Made by a program: the position numbers and the translations under genes. Positions 17,713-27,060 of a DNA stretch of 64,000 nucleotides are shown here, piece by piece (positions within the stretch are counted from its first letter, which is position 1; the number at the start of each line of letters is the position of its first letter). The notes beneath the pieces are model-generated. The model searched no databases. It was not told the origin of the DNA and was given only the letters and a program-made list of their open reading frames with translations. The stretch spans positions 124,001 to 188,000 of the forward strand of contig JAZDFC010000004.1 of the NCBI GenBank assembly GCA_043808235.1, written 5' to 3'. The DNA is from JAZDFC01 sp043808235 (GTDB lineage: Bacteria > Bacteroidota > Ignavibacteria > Ignavibacteriales > Melioribacteraceae).

Positions 17713-19485
17713 TCAAAATTCATTTAATAAACCGAAATGCAGTTTCCCTTCGTTCATCGAATCGCCCTGACCCAATGCATAACTTACGCTCATAACACCA
17801 AGGGAGGTTTCAATATTCATTCCTATACCATATCCGGTTTTAAGACCTGTTAATTTTTCTATGCCTTGAAGTTTATCTTCATTCCGCAAGTAGTAACCGG
17901 TATCGAAAAACGCAAATAAAAAAGAGCGGCGGGAAACGAGATATCTGTACTCAAGGTTTGACCATAAAATTCTGTTCCCGAGAAATTGTTTTTCACGGTA
18001 ACCGCGCAGTGTGTTCGCACCACCGAGTTTATATAAATCGCTTACCTCGAAAAGTTCACCTTTCATTTCCCTTGCATGTACACTGAACGCTGCAATCTGC
18101 CGGGAAAATATTTCGTAAAAAATACTCAAGTCCAGCTCAAGTCGCTGGAGGATTATTTTAGTTTTCGTTTCGGAGTTTACAAATTCCGCCGGTCCGTTAA
18201 TTTTCTTCGAGGTGTATTTGTAAGAATTGAGAAAATAAATTCCACTGGTGGGCGCGTAAAAATCGTCGCGGGTATCAATCTTCAAATTAGCTCCGGTCGA
18301 GAGAGCAGAGGAGTTATAAACTATGAACATATCCGATTCTGACTCGGTAGGAATTATTGACTCACTTGAAATCAGTAACGATGCCGAGATGGATTCAGTC
18401 GCTAAAAATTCCAGGCTGCCGTCAAATGATCGTTGAACATAAGTTGAGTCTTGCTTTCTTTGAAATAATCCGAAATTCAAATTAAACGGATAGCCGAGCG
18501 CCCACGGCTCCAAATATTTTATTTCCATTTCCTGCGTAAATCTATTTTCTTGCTGCCACCTTATTGCAGCAGCCCTGCCCGTCCCAAATAAATTACGCAG
18601 ACTAACATTTACATATCCGGTGATGTACCCGGTTTCATTGTTCTGCCCCGGTACATACCCTATAATTCCATCAAAATTGTTTGTCTCTTTTTCTTTGATT
18701 TTTATTTGCAAGATTCCACGGTTAGAAGGATCAAAATAAAATGACGGCATTTCAACCGGTTCGAAAAACTTCAGCCGGTTTAACTGCTTCGGGATTTCTT
18801 CAATCCTATTCTGTGAATAATCTTCGCCTTTTCTTAATCTAATGTTTTGAACGATTACATAGTCTTTTGTTTTTGTATTCCCGACTATCTCAACAGAATC
18901 GATTCTACTTGATAATCCTTTTTCAATTTGCAAAAAAATATCCGCGAGGTTTTTATCTTCGGTTGTATCATGGAAAAAACTAATTGACGTGATAATAATT
19001 TTTGTAAATGGAAATCCGTTGTTTTCAAAATAATTGATTGATTTAGAGAAAGCCTCGACGAGCTCATCTTTAATTAAAACATTTCCGATGAGGAAATTAA
19101 AATTATTTGTTATCTCTATCGAATCCGGCGGATCGATATTCTGAAAGTGCAAATCATAAATGTAAGTTGGTTCACCTTCTTGAATGTTGATAATAATATT
19201 CGCCGATAGGGAATCACTGCTGATGGAAACGGAATCTGAAATAAAATGAAAATTATAAAATCCTTTGTTGGAAAGATTCGAAGCGATCCGGCTTTTCATG
19301 GAATCAATTATTTCAGGAAAGTATTTAGCGCCTAATTTTATTCCCGACCAATCAATGTAATTGCTGATGAGAAACTCACGCGCGCCGGTTATATTTATCG
19401 ATTCGATATTCTGCGCATAAATATTGAAAGACAGAAAGAGGAGAGTTAAGGAAGAATAGAATTTATATTTGAGTTGGTGAATCAT
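17713..19485 (-). CDS. BamA/TamA-like outer-membrane protein (POTRA plus Omp85 barrel)
   Basis: The 590-residue protein has a signal peptide ending NIYAQ and then an N-terminal periplasmic region (about 25-265) with POTRA-like repeats (IDSVEIVGNTKTKDYVIVQNIRLRKGEDYS is the clearest). A C-terminal 16-strand-type barrel (about 270-590) follows, with the Omp85 features GLFQRKQDS, LGGANTLRGYRE (the conserved RGY loop motif) and GYGIGMNIETSLGVMSVSYALG. Omp85 proteins insert or export outer-membrane proteins. The length is shorter than usual for BamA (about 800), so it is probably a TamA-like or accessory member. The ATG at 19485 is preferred over the TTG one codon earlier. It overlaps the upstream pfkB-type gene by 23 bp. 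Confidence 0.85.
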   Translation of the reverse strand: MIHQLKYKFYSSLTLLFLSFNIYAQNIESINITGAREFLISNYIDWSGIKLGAKYFPEIIDSMKSRIASNLSNKGFYNFHFISDSVSISSDSLSANIIINIQEGEPTYIYDLHFQNIDPPDSIEITNNFNFLIGNVLIKDELVEAFSKSINYFENNGFPFTKIIITSISFFHDTTEDKNLADIFLQIEKGLSSRIDSVEIVGNTKTKDYVIVQNIRLRKGEDYSQNRIEEIPKQLNRLKFFEPVEMPSFYFDPSNRGILQIKIKEKETNNFDGIIGYVPGQNNETGYITGYVNVSLRNLFGTGRAAAIRWQQENRFTQEMEIKYLEPWALGYPFNLNFGLFQRKQDSTYVQRSFDGSLEFLATESISASLLISSESIIPTESESDMFIVYNSSALSTGANLKIDTRDDFYAPTSGIYFLNSYKYTSKKINGPAEFVNSETKTKIILQRLELDLSIFYEIFSRQIAAFSVHAREMKGELFEVSDLYKLGGANTLRGYREKQFLGNRILWSNLEYRYLVSRRSFLFAFFDTGYYLRNEDKLQGIEKLTGLKTGYGIGMNIETSLGVMSVSYALGQGDSMNEGKLHFGLLNEF

Positions 19486-20434
19486 CAATCAACTTCATCT
19501 TCTTGCCAATTGGTACTATTTTCATCACATCATAATATTTTTGAGATTCATCTTTCGTCGCAGTGCATATCTCCCACGAGGCGGCATTTGCAGTCCCCAA
19601 TGCGGCGGCTGTTTTTAACATATCCTCGAATACAAATGCCTCCTCTAATCCGAATGCAATCCCCGCAGTGAATGCATCACCGCTTCCGGTCGGATCTATA
19701 ACTTTTATTTTTGGTACATCAACTTTATAATGAAAATCATATTTCGATGCATAAATTGGATTCGCCCCGTCAGTTAAAAAACTCAACTTAATATTTTTCT
19801 TATAGAGAGAATCCATGAAATCAATTTTATCTTTTTCATCCGTAAGCGAAATATTTAACGATGATTCCAATTCATCCACACAATTGTGGATAGCAGTGGG
19901 ACCCGCGTCGATACAATCCGGGAGATGATCTCCATAAGTATCGAGAATGGAAATTTTATCATATTTATCCGCCAACTTAATTCCATACGGGAAAATATCG
20001 TTGGTCTCTTTCGCCGGTGAACTACCCGAGAAAATTACGGTCGAACAATTTTGAATTGCTTTGTCCAATTTACTTTTAAATTCTTCCGCTTCAGTAATTT
20101 GTATTTCGTTATTCGGTGAGAAATAATTTGTGAGAGCGCCGGTTGATTCCTCAATTATCAATACGGAATAACGGGTCTCGCTTTTTGTAGGAACGAATGT
20201 GAAATTTATTTTTTCCTCTGCCATAATGTGTCGAATAACTTTTCCATTATTGCCGCCGAGAAAGGTGAAGGAGGAATTTAATGCTCCAAGGTAGCCGAGT
20301 TGGCGGCTGACATTTATTCCTTTGCCGCCACCTTTAAGAATTTCATTCGCGCTGCGGTTCGAGCCCCCAAAATTAATTTTGTTGAAAAAAAGACGTTTTT
20401 CAAGAAGTGGATTAAGTGTTACAGTTAAAATCAT
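19463..20434 (-). CDS. PfkB-family sugar kinase (1-phosphofructokinase/tagatose-6-phosphate kinase type)
   Basis: The 323-residue protein begins MILTVTLNPLLEK, has the substrate-binding GGGKGINVSRQLGYLG near 36-51, and the ATP/anion-hole motif DPTGSGDAFTAGIAFG near 245-260, whose Asp is the catalytic base. These are the marks of the LacC/FruK branch that phosphorylates sugar phosphates such as fructose 1-phosphate or tagatose 6-phosphate. No phosphotransferase or sugar catabolic genes lie nearby, so the true substrate is open. Its stop overlaps the start of the Omp85-like gene, suggesting co-translation without an obvious common pathway. Confidence 0.85.
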   Translation of the reverse strand: MILTVTLNPLLEKRLFFNKINFGGSNRSANEILKGGGKGINVSRQLGYLGALNSSFTFLGGNNGKVIRHIMAEEKINFTFVPTKSETRYSVLIIEESTGALTNYFSPNNEIQITEAEEFKSKLDKAIQNCSTVIFSGSSPAKETNDIFPYGIKLADKYDKISILDTYGDHLPDCIDAGPTAIHNCVDELESSLNISLTDEKDKIDFMDSLYKKNIKLSFLTDGANPIYASKYDFHYKVDVPKIKVIDPTGSGDAFTAGIAFGLEEAFVFEDMLKTAAALGTANAASWEICTATKDESQKYYDVMKIVPIGKKMKLIDDSPTQI

Positions 20435-20449
20435 ATTATTAAGATTTTT

Positions 20450-21721
20450 TTAATATCGATATCTATACCATTCACCAAACATGGGGCTTATCAATCTATA
20501 ATCGCCAAATCCTGTTTGATCGACAAAGACAAATCTTTTATTAATATCATAATAGTCCCACATCTCATATGGTTTGGATTCGAGCTCGAAAGGTCTACGT
20601 TCAACGGCATTGGGCGGTCCTAAAGTTATATAGATCATTCCCATATCGGTGCGCCATCCTTCCAAATAACTTTTAAAATTTTCATTTGAGAAATCAACTC
20701 TGCGGTAATATTCAAGCAGAACTTCATTCTCAATTGTATTTGGAGAAGGATCTTTGCTTTTCCAATAATTTGTGAACCTAACTAATTTCTCTTCAAATGT
20801 TTCGGCGGATTGAATACTATCAATATCGTTCGTGGATGCAATGTAAACCATCTCGTCAACAGCTTTATCCAAATCCTCAATACTGCCGGGGAAACCAAAA
20901 ATTTTCGATTTAAAAACTTTGTTTACTTGAGCCAAAGTATTACCAAGAGTATCCTGCACATTCAATGTAAGTTGATAATCACCAAGTGAAAAATTCGTAT
21001 TCTCAACTTCTGCAAACACTACATTTTTACTGGTAGTGAGATTGTAATTTGTGCTTGAAGATGCGATTTCTTCCTCATCTTTGTTATTTACCAGGTAGCG
21101 TAAAATAACTTTTGAATCTGTATCGGAATAAATCTCATAAAAGAATTTTATTTGTTTATCCATAGAGGTAACCATATGCGAAATGTTGGGGATGATTCTT
21201 TCCCCGCTCTGGTCACTGACGATTTCACGAATGAAAATAATATCACTAATTGATATTGCCTCATCAAACTTTTTAACTTCAATTGGCGATTCTATATTCA
21301 TTGTTTTTTTTGAATCAAGATCCTCAACAAAACAATTGAGAAGATACTCGCCCGACTCAAGTTCAATCGACTGATAACTAATATTGTAATTAAGCCTTGA
21401 TTGAGTTTCTTCGAATTCATTACTCGTTATCTTTTCAGTCCATATTCTTTCGAATACGATATTTTCTTTGTCTTCATCAAAAATTGTTAGTGTAATGGAA
21501 TATTTAGCCTGGTATAGATTATTCGATTTTAGAAATTGCAAACTGGAATAGGGTACTTGCATGAATACATCAACCTTGGTTTTTGTGCCGGTATCCGCTT
21601 TATAATTGGCAATGTCTAAAAAAATTGTCGGAGTGAAATTATATCCGATGTTCGGCTTAATGTTCTCTGTCTGTCCCAATAAAGCAGAGCAAAACAAAAT
21701 TAATATGAAAAAATATTTCAT
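20450..21721 (-). CDS. GWxTD domain-containing secreted protein
   Basis: The ATG at 21721 is chosen over the TTG at 21733 because it gives a clean signal peptide (MKYFFILILFCSALLGQ) and a GGA 7 nt upstream; the product has 423 residues. The first part (about 20-280) is beta-rich and Ig-like. The C-terminal GWxTD domain (about 285-420) shows the defining GWRTDMGMIYITLGPP stretch, followed by PFELESKPYEMWDYY and GDYRLISP. The domain is known from Ignavibacteria, Acidobacteria and related groups, and its function is not established. It lies 7 bp after rimO and 16 bp before the PfkB gene on the same strand. Confidence 0.9.
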   Translation of the reverse strand: MKYFFILILFCSALLGQTENIKPNIGYNFTPTIFLDIANYKADTGTKTKVDVFMQVPYSSLQFLKSNNLYQAKYSITLTIFDEDKENIVFERIWTEKITSNEFEETQSRLNYNISYQSIELESGEYLLNCFVEDLDSKKTMNIESPIEVKKFDEAISISDIIFIREIVSDQSGERIIPNISHMVTSMDKQIKFFYEIYSDTDSKVILRYLVNNKDEEEIASSSTNYNLTTSKNVVFAEVENTNFSLGDYQLTLNVQDTLGNTLAQVNKVFKSKIFGFPGSIEDLDKAVDEMVYIASTNDIDSIQSAETFEEKLVRFTNYWKSKDPSPNTIENEVLLEYYRRVDFSNENFKSYLEGWRTDMGMIYITLGPPNAVERRPFELESKPYEMWDYYDINKRFVFVDQTGFGDYRLISPMFGEWYRYRY

Positions 21722-21739
21722 TTTTAGTTCCAAATTACA

Positions 21740-23035
21740 TTACTGAGAAATAAATCCAAATAAATCATAATCATTGCAATCGTAAATGTCAACGTTATAA
21801 AAAGTCCCTTTGTTCAGCGTACTATTTTTTATTGGAATCAATACTTCGCCATCTACTTCCGGGGCATCTCTTTCAGAACGGGCGATGTAATAGTCTCCTT
21901 CGATGCCATCAATTATTACTTTTAATTTTTTCCCGATGAAGCTGCGGTTTTTCTCAAGAGATATTTCTTGCTGAATTTCCATCAACCTTGCTTTTCGTTC
22001 TTCCTTTTCTTCCGGCGTTACAGAATCTCCTAAAATGAAAGCCGGTGTATTTTCCTCGATTGAATAAGTGAACACTCCGAATCGATCAAATTTTGTTTCC
22101 TTTACAAAATCACATAACTCTTCAAATTCTCTTTCGGTTTCGGCAGGATAGCCTACGATAAATGTTGTGCGTAAAGTGAGTCCTGGAATTTTTGCTCTCA
22201 ATTCGTTTATTAGTTCAATCGTCCTACGTTTTGTTATCCCACGTCGCATGGACTTCAACACCTTATCGGAAATATGTTGTAGCGGCAAATCAATGTATCG
22301 GCATAGTTTGGGATTTTCCGCAATTACTTGCATTACATCCTTTGGAAAATGTGATGGATAAGCATATAATAAGCGTATCCATTCAATCCCTTCGATGGCA
22401 CAAAGTGTTTTCAAAAAATAAGATAAAGATCTTTTTCCATTTTGATCATGTCCATAATCGGTGGTATCCTGCCCAATGAGAATTAATTCTTTAACTCCCT
22501 TATTTACCAATGCTTCCGATTCCTTAATTAAATCGCTGATTAATTTGGTTTTATGTTTACCGCGCATCAGCGGGATAGCACAAAATGAACAGGGATTATC
22601 GCAGCCTTCGGAAATTTTTAGATACGCATAATGTTTTGGCGTCGATAACTCTCTTTCGCCTAAAAGGTCATATTTATATTCACCGCCGATCTCTTTAATA
22701 ATTTCCTCATACGCTTCGGTACCAAAATATTTGTCAACTTCCGATATCTCTTTTTGCAGCTCGTCTTTATATCTTTGTGATAGACATCCAACCACAAATA
22801 CTTTATTCAGCTTTCCGCGTTTCTTCAGTTCTACTGCCTCAAGAATTGTATTAATTGATTCTTCTTTAGCGGCATCAATAAAACCACACGTATTGATAAT
22901 AACTGAATCTGCACTGTTTGAGTTTTGTGTTATTTTAAAATTGTTCAACCTAAGTTGGCCGACTAACCGCTCAGAGTCGACTGTATTTTTTGAACACCCC
23001 AGTGTTATAACGGATATTCTATTTTTTTTTGTCAT
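21740..23035 (-). CDS. rimO: Ribosomal protein S12 methylthiotransferase
   Basis: This radical SAM enzyme adds a methylthio group to an Asp of ribosomal protein S12. The 431 residues hold three parts: an N-terminal UPF0004 domain with cluster ligands Cys14, Cys50 and Cys84; the radical SAM core with Cys145, Cys149 and Cys152 in SEGCDNPCSFCAIPLMRGKH; and a C-terminal TRAM domain ending DLFGFISQ. The CDNPCSFCAIP form and the GDYYIARSERDAPEVDGEV TRAM sequence separate it from MiaB, which is also present in this window. It is 18 bp downstream of the dehydrogenase gene. The assignment is firm. Confidence 0.96.
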   Translation of the reverse strand: MTKKNRISVITLGCSKNTVDSERLVGQLRLNNFKITQNSNSADSVIINTCGFIDAAKEESINTILEAVELKKRGKLNKVFVVGCLSQRYKDELQKEISEVDKYFGTEAYEEIIKEIGGEYKYDLLGERELSTPKHYAYLKISEGCDNPCSFCAIPLMRGKHKTKLISDLIKESEALVNKGVKELILIGQDTTDYGHDQNGKRSLSYFLKTLCAIEGIEWIRLLYAYPSHFPKDVMQVIAENPKLCRYIDLPLQHISDKVLKSMRRGITKRRTIELINELRAKIPGLTLRTTFIVGYPAETEREFEELCDFVKETKFDRFGVFTYSIEENTPAFILGDSVTPEEKEERKARLMEIQQEISLEKNRSFIGKKLKVIIDGIEGDYYIARSERDAPEVDGEVLIPIKNSTLNKGTFYNVDIYDCNDYDLFGFISQ

Positions 23036-23053
23036 ATCTTTCTTTCTAAAATA

Positions 23054-24376
23054 TTATGTGTTAATCGGATTCGCCCAATTGTTTTCGTGAAGAGTTTGGA
23101 TAATTTGAATTCCGCGATGCCCGGTAATGGGGTGGTTTACAAGAGAAAGTTCATCAGCCATTTTCGATGCAATCCGGGATGGGGGGATTTTTCTTGTCTT
23201 CGATTCTGTAAAAACTTTTAGCGCAGTTTGATAAATAGAATGTTCCCATGAATTTTCGAGATGTCTTTCAAAGAATGGATCGTGATTAATATAACCGTAT
23301 TGTTCATCAGCGCAATTTACTATTCCCATCCGGTTTGTTAAAAAATCAGGAACATATAGAATTCCTCTTTCGAAAATATTTTGGTCATCTCGGTCATAAT
23401 CCTCCAGCTGGTTATTTGCCGCACCACAAATAATCTTTGTATTCAGTAAAGGAATTGTTGCGGGATTTAATATCGCACCCGTGGCATTGGGAGAAAAGAT
23501 GTCGCAGTTAATAGAGAATAAAGAAAGGTCATTATTTCTAAGTAAACGAACTTCTATTTTATCTCCGAATGTATCTTTGGTCTTTCGGACTAATGATTCA
23601 TTAATGTCACCGCAGATTATTTTGGAAATATTTCTTTCGAGAAGGAATTTTATAAGCGGTGTACCGACATTTCCAATACCTTGAATTGCAACTACTTTAT
23701 TCTCAAGTGTCCCCATTTCAAGGAAATTCAATGCCGCTTCCATACCGGAGACTATTCCACGGGCGGTTGGAACAGAAGGATTCCCGCTTCCGCCAAGGGT
23801 TGGCGGTATGCAAGTTGTAAATCTTGTGTTGGAAAAAATATTTGCCATATCCGAAACATTCGTGCCCACATCCTCTGCCGTTACATAACATCCTTGCAGC
23901 GAGGTCATCAATTTCCCGTATTCTTTATAGAGATATTCCCTGATTTCGGGCGAGAATTTATCTGTATCCGGATTGTGAGACATAACGCCTTTGCCTCCGC
24001 CCCACCATAAGCCGGCAAGTGCATTCTTCAATGTCATTCCCATTGATAAGCGCAGTCCATCGCGGAGATAATTTTCGACATTGTCGTAATTCCAATATCG
24101 AATGCCGCCTGCAGCTTGACCGCGGTTTGTTCTATGGATAAACGCGCCTTGCAGTGTGTCAAATTCTTTTGTTATTTGAAAAAACATTCCCTCGTGATTA
24201 TTAAAATCTCGTTTATCGTTTTGGATAAATTCGGCAATCGGCTTTAATAACTGGTGTGATGGAATTACCTCTTTTTTGTTCTGATCATAAATAAAATAAA
24301 ATCTGTTAATCTGATTCGATTTCAATGTTTCGACAAATTCTTGAACAGGCATATTTAAAAAGTTTGGATGTGCCAT
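23054..24376 (-). CDS. Glu/Leu/Phe/Val dehydrogenase family protein
   Basis: This predicted NAD(P)-dependent amino-acid dehydrogenase has 440 residues. An N-terminal catalytic domain (about 1-210) has GGIRYWNYDNVENYLRDGLRL and then SMGMTLKNALAGLWWGGGKGVM, with the substrate-binding and catalytic Lys residues, and AEDVGTNVSDM with the catalytic Asp. A Rossmann domain (about 220-400) carries GIGNVGTPLIKFLLE. The spacing resembles leucine/valine dehydrogenases more than classical glutamate dehydrogenase, but it carries an unusual N-terminal extension of about 60 residues. It starts 112 bp after the gntR-type gene and ends 18 bp before rimO. Substrate is uncertain. Confidence 0.85.
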   Translation of the reverse strand: MAHPNFLNMPVQEFVETLKSNQINRFYFIYDQNKKEVIPSHQLLKPIAEFIQNDKRDFNNHEGMFFQITKEFDTLQGAFIHRTNRGQAAGGIRYWNYDNVENYLRDGLRLSMGMTLKNALAGLWWGGGKGVMSHNPDTDKFSPEIREYLYKEYGKLMTSLQGCYVTAEDVGTNVSDMANIFSNTRFTTCIPPTLGGSGNPSVPTARGIVSGMEAALNFLEMGTLENKVVAIQGIGNVGTPLIKFLLERNISKIICGDINESLVRKTKDTFGDKIEVRLLRNNDLSLFSINCDIFSPNATGAILNPATIPLLNTKIICGAANNQLEDYDRDDQNIFERGILYVPDFLTNRMGIVNCADEQYGYINHDPFFERHLENSWEHSIYQTALKVFTESKTRKIPPSRIASKMADELSLVNHPITGHRGIQIIQTLHENNWANPINT

Positions 24377-24488
24377 GTTTATCTCAAATTGTTAGGATGA
24401 TTTTTATTTGAAAGAAAATTAGTGATTTCCGATATGCATTAAAAGAAAAGAATCAGCGCAACGAAGCTGTAAAATTATTGAGTGCAAC

Positions 24489-24863
24489 TTATTCTAAAGA
24501 TTTTTCCTTTATGTATTGATGATACCGCTGAGCCAACTCTACCAGGCTCATCCCGGTTATTTCAAGTGACTTAAAAATTTCCGGCAGCTCATCAGAGATA
24601 AGATATTCTTTTTTTATTTGAAGGAGTTTATCCCTCGAATTCATTGAAATAAAAAAACCTACACCGCGTTTATTGTAAAGAATATTTTTCTCTTTAAGGT
24701 AGATATAAGCTCGCATAACTGTATTTGGATTAACCTCGAGCTCCTTAGCAAACTGGCGGACGGATGGAATTCGAGAATCGAGTTCCCACGTTCCCAAAAG
24801 TATATTTTCCGTGATGTGATCGACTATCTGAAAATAGACTGGTTTATTATTTTTGAATTCCAT
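24489..24863 (-). CDS. GntR-family transcriptional regulator, YtrA type
   Basis: This short regulator of 124 residues has an N-terminal winged helix-turn-helix (about 8-75: QIVDHITENILLGTWELDSRIPSVRQFAKELEVNPNTVMRAYIYLKEKNILYNKRGVGFFI) and only about 45 residues of helical C-terminus. That is the YtrA subfamily, whose members are usually autoregulated repressors lying next to ABC transporters. No transporter is adjacent here; the next gene on the strand is the amino-acid dehydrogenase. An inverted repeat TGTATTA-N6-TAATACA lies 28-47 bp before the ATG. It very probably serves as its own operator. Confidence 0.92.
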   Translation of the reverse strand: MEFKNNKPVYFQIVDHITENILLGTWELDSRIPSVRQFAKELEVNPNTVMRAYIYLKEKNILYNKRGVGFFISMNSRDKLLQIKKEYLISDELPEIFKSLEITGMSLVELAQRYHQYIKEKSLE

Positions 24864-24890
24864 TTATGTTCTACTGTGTTAGTTTTGTAA

Positions 24891-24910
24891 TGTATTAGTA
24901 ACTTAATACA
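24891..24910. promoter_or_regulatory. Probable GntR/YtrA operator
   Basis: TGTATTA (24891-24897) and TAATACA (24904-24910) form a perfect 7-bp inverted repeat with a 6-nt centre, 28 bp before the gntR-type start codon. A partial extra copy (ATAACAATACAT) is found just beyond it. This form is usual for operators of short GntR regulators, so autoregulation is inferred. Confidence 0.6.
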
Positions 24911-24957
24911 CTAATATAACAATACATTTTCGTTTAGCCATAAAATTTTTTTTGGAT

Positions 24958-25845
24958 TTATTGCTGGTGAAAGCTCTCACCGATAAATTGAAGTCCAGCC
25001 AATAGACCGGAGCGCCAATATGACCATCGGTGGTCGCCATTACGAACCCGGTACTCGTGGTTAATGCCGAGCGATCTTAGAGCAATGTGAAATTCCGAGT
25101 TACCGACTGTAAGATGGTCATCGTCGCCGCAATCGAGATAAAAGCGAACAGATTTTAATTTATCGATATCTATATTATCCAACATGAAAAGAGGATTATA
25201 CGAAATTAAATGATCGGTAATTCTCTTCTCACCAACTAATTCGGGTCCATACAGTATTGCAGCTACTCTGTTCCATCGGCTTTTATCGAAATTCATTATT
25301 TCATCTTTCGTATAAACTGCGGCGCTAAATGCAGCGCATGCAGAAAACAAATCCGTATGCCGCATTGATAAGGTGAGTGATCCGAATCCTCCCATTGATA
25401 AACCTGATATTCCTCGATACCTTTTCTCAGATCTAATCCGGAATTGTTTTTCAACAGCCGGCATGAATTCCTTTACAAAGAAATCCTCATATCGAACAGA
25501 GTTATCGAAATTATTGATGTACCATGTAACGCCTCCATCCGGCATTACTAATATCATCGGAGGAAGTTCTTGATTTGCGATAGCTTTATCAAGAATTAAA
25601 TTTGCTTCGCCGAATTGTATCCAGCCCATATCGTTATCGGAGTAACCGTGCAGAAGGTACACTACCGCATAGTAACGCGATGATGTTTCATAATCGAACG
25701 GAAGATAGACGGTATATCTAACATCTTTCTGTAAAATTTCACTCTTAATAGTGAGCCCTTCTTTTACAATTCCATGCGAATCCTGGGCAAAGTTTGAGCA
25801 AAAACTTATTAGCAGCAAGCACAAAAAACATCTGAAGGATTTCAT
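24958..25845 (-). CDS. Secreted alpha/beta-hydrolase esterase (Esterase D/CE1-like)
   Basis: The 295-residue protein has a signal peptide (MKSFRCFLCLLLISFCSNFAQ) and the esterase fold of the putative-esterase family: YLLHGYSDNDMGW near 68 (oxyanion region), nucleophile elbow GLSMGGFGS near 150 with the catalytic Ser, an acidic residue in YLDCGDDDHL, and the catalytic His in GDHRWSYW near the end. Relatives include feruloyl/acetylxylan esterases (CE1), enterochelin esterase and S-formylglutathione hydrolase; export favours a CE1-like role on polysaccharides. Neighbours (cdsA upstream, gntR downstream) do not specify the substrate. Confidence 0.87.
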   Translation of the reverse strand: MKSFRCFLCLLLISFCSNFAQDSHGIVKEGLTIKSEILQKDVRYTVYLPFDYETSSRYYAVVYLLHGYSDNDMGWIQFGEANLILDKAIANQELPPMILVMPDGGVTWYINNFDNSVRYEDFFVKEFMPAVEKQFRIRSEKRYRGISGLSMGGFGSLTLSMRHTDLFSACAAFSAAVYTKDEIMNFDKSRWNRVAAILYGPELVGEKRITDHLISYNPLFMLDNIDIDKLKSVRFYLDCGDDDHLTVGNSEFHIALRSLGINHEYRVRNGDHRWSYWRSGLLAGLQFIGESFHQQ

Positions 25846-25887
25846 AAAGATCTCCCCTAAAAAAATAATCAGAATTTATTTGAAATA

Positions 25888-26706
25888 TTAAACAGCGATA
25901 TAAAATAAATATATGTAAATGATTGGTGCGCTGAAAATAAACGAATCGAAGCGATCAAATATTCCACCATGACCCGGTATTAAAGCTGATGAATCTTTTA
26001 TCCCCGAATCTCTTTTGAAAAGGCTCTCAACTAAATCTCCAATTTGACCAAAGATACCAATAATCAAACCGATGATGATAACATCATTCCAGTCTAAAAA
26101 ATCGATGATGAGAATTTTACATGCTATCATTCCGAGAATGGAAAAGGCAAAGCCTGCTATTGCTCCTTCCCAGCTTTTTGAAGGACTAATACGAAGAAAT
26201 AATTTATGTTTGCCAAACGCAGTGCCAAGAAAAAAAGCGGCGGAATCACAAAGCCAGATAGAGCCTAAAACCGATATAATAATTAATCCACCGTGAGGAT
26301 AAAGAGCCATCGAAAAATTGTAGGCTTCTCTTATTCCAATAATTGAACTTGAAAAAAGACCGATGTATGTAATCCCTATTAATGTTGTTCCGATGTTATG
26401 AATGGCAGAATTATTATTTCGAAACAACTCAAATATGAGTATTAAAATAACTATTCCTATCAGAAGGATATCATAGTCAACCACACGAAGATAAACGTTG
26501 CCAACCATGCAGAGAATTGATACTAAGCCCAGATATAAATTTGGATGTGTCCCTTTATTCTCAGCCATCTTCGAGAATTCGTAATACGATACGGAGGCAA
26601 TGCTTAGTACAAATAATAAGAATGGAATTCGCCCAAAATAAGTGAGTGCGATTATTAAAGGTATTGCAATGAGTGATACAGTAATTCTAACAGCAGTGTT
26701 ATTCAT
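25888..26706 (-). CDS. cdsA: Phosphatidate cytidylyltransferase
   Basis: It makes CDP-diacylglycerol from phosphatidate and CTP at the inner membrane, the entry to phospholipid synthesis. The 272 residues form about eight membrane helices. The CDS signature is seen near the C-terminus: GDLVESLFKRDSGIKDSS followed by LIPGHGGIFDRFDS, with the conserved Asp residues, and SPSKSWEGAIAGF in the loop before it. It follows the DUF2007 gene with no gap (stop and start adjacent) and precedes the esterase gene by 42 bp. The assignment is firm. Confidence 0.95.
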   Translation of the reverse strand: MNNTAVRITVSLIAIPLIIALTYFGRIPFLLFVLSIASVSYYEFSKMAENKGTHPNLYLGLVSILCMVGNVYLRVVDYDILLIGIVILILIFELFRNNNSAIHNIGTTLIGITYIGLFSSSIIGIREAYNFSMALYPHGGLIIISVLGSIWLCDSAAFFLGTAFGKHKLFLRISPSKSWEGAIAGFAFSILGMIACKILIIDFLDWNDVIIIGLIIGIFGQIGDLVESLFKRDSGIKDSSALIPGHGGIFDRFDSFIFSAPIIYIYLFYIAV

Positions 26707-27060
26707 TTATTCCTCTATTTGATCCTCGATATTCAATTGAGGGTTATCAATATCCTCAATAATTTTTACAGCATCGTCGGCATTAACTTTTTTTACCATA
26801 ACTTTAATAACAGAAAAATCACCAATACTCGGGAAGTTTGAATCCTTTTGTGAGATGATGACAGTTTCAATCCCGGCGCCTTCCAGGTTGGCCTTTAACA
26901 TGTCCGCAATATAAATTTCACTACAGACAGAAACGATTATCCAATCGGACGGTTTTGTAAGTTGGCGTTCGAACTCTTCTCTTGGAATTAATTCAATTTC
27001 ACAATCGGCACATGTAGCAATGCCTTTTACATATTCGGCTTCACATTTCGGACAAATCAT
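26707..27060 (-). CDS. Zinc-ribbon DUF2007-type protein
   Basis: The 117-residue protein starts with a zinc ribbon (CPKCEAEYVKGIATCADCE; four Cys in two CxxC pairs). A DUF2007-like domain follows (about 38-105: WIIVSVCSEIYIADMLKANLEGAGIETVI, then DFSVIKVMVKKVNADDAVKIIEDI). Such domains are related to the signal-transducing PII/ACT-like ferredoxin fold, but no function is established. It overlaps the CPBP gene stop by 4 bp (ATGA) and abuts cdsA, so it belongs to the same transcript. The family call rests on the pattern of the WIIV start and the ADMLKANLEGAGI helix. Confidence 0.8.
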   Translation of the reverse strand: MICPKCEAEYVKGIATCADCEIELIPREEFERQLTKPSDWIIVSVCSEIYIADMLKANLEGAGIETVIISQKDSNFPSIGDFSVIKVMVKKVNADDAVKIIEDIDNPQLNIEDQIEE

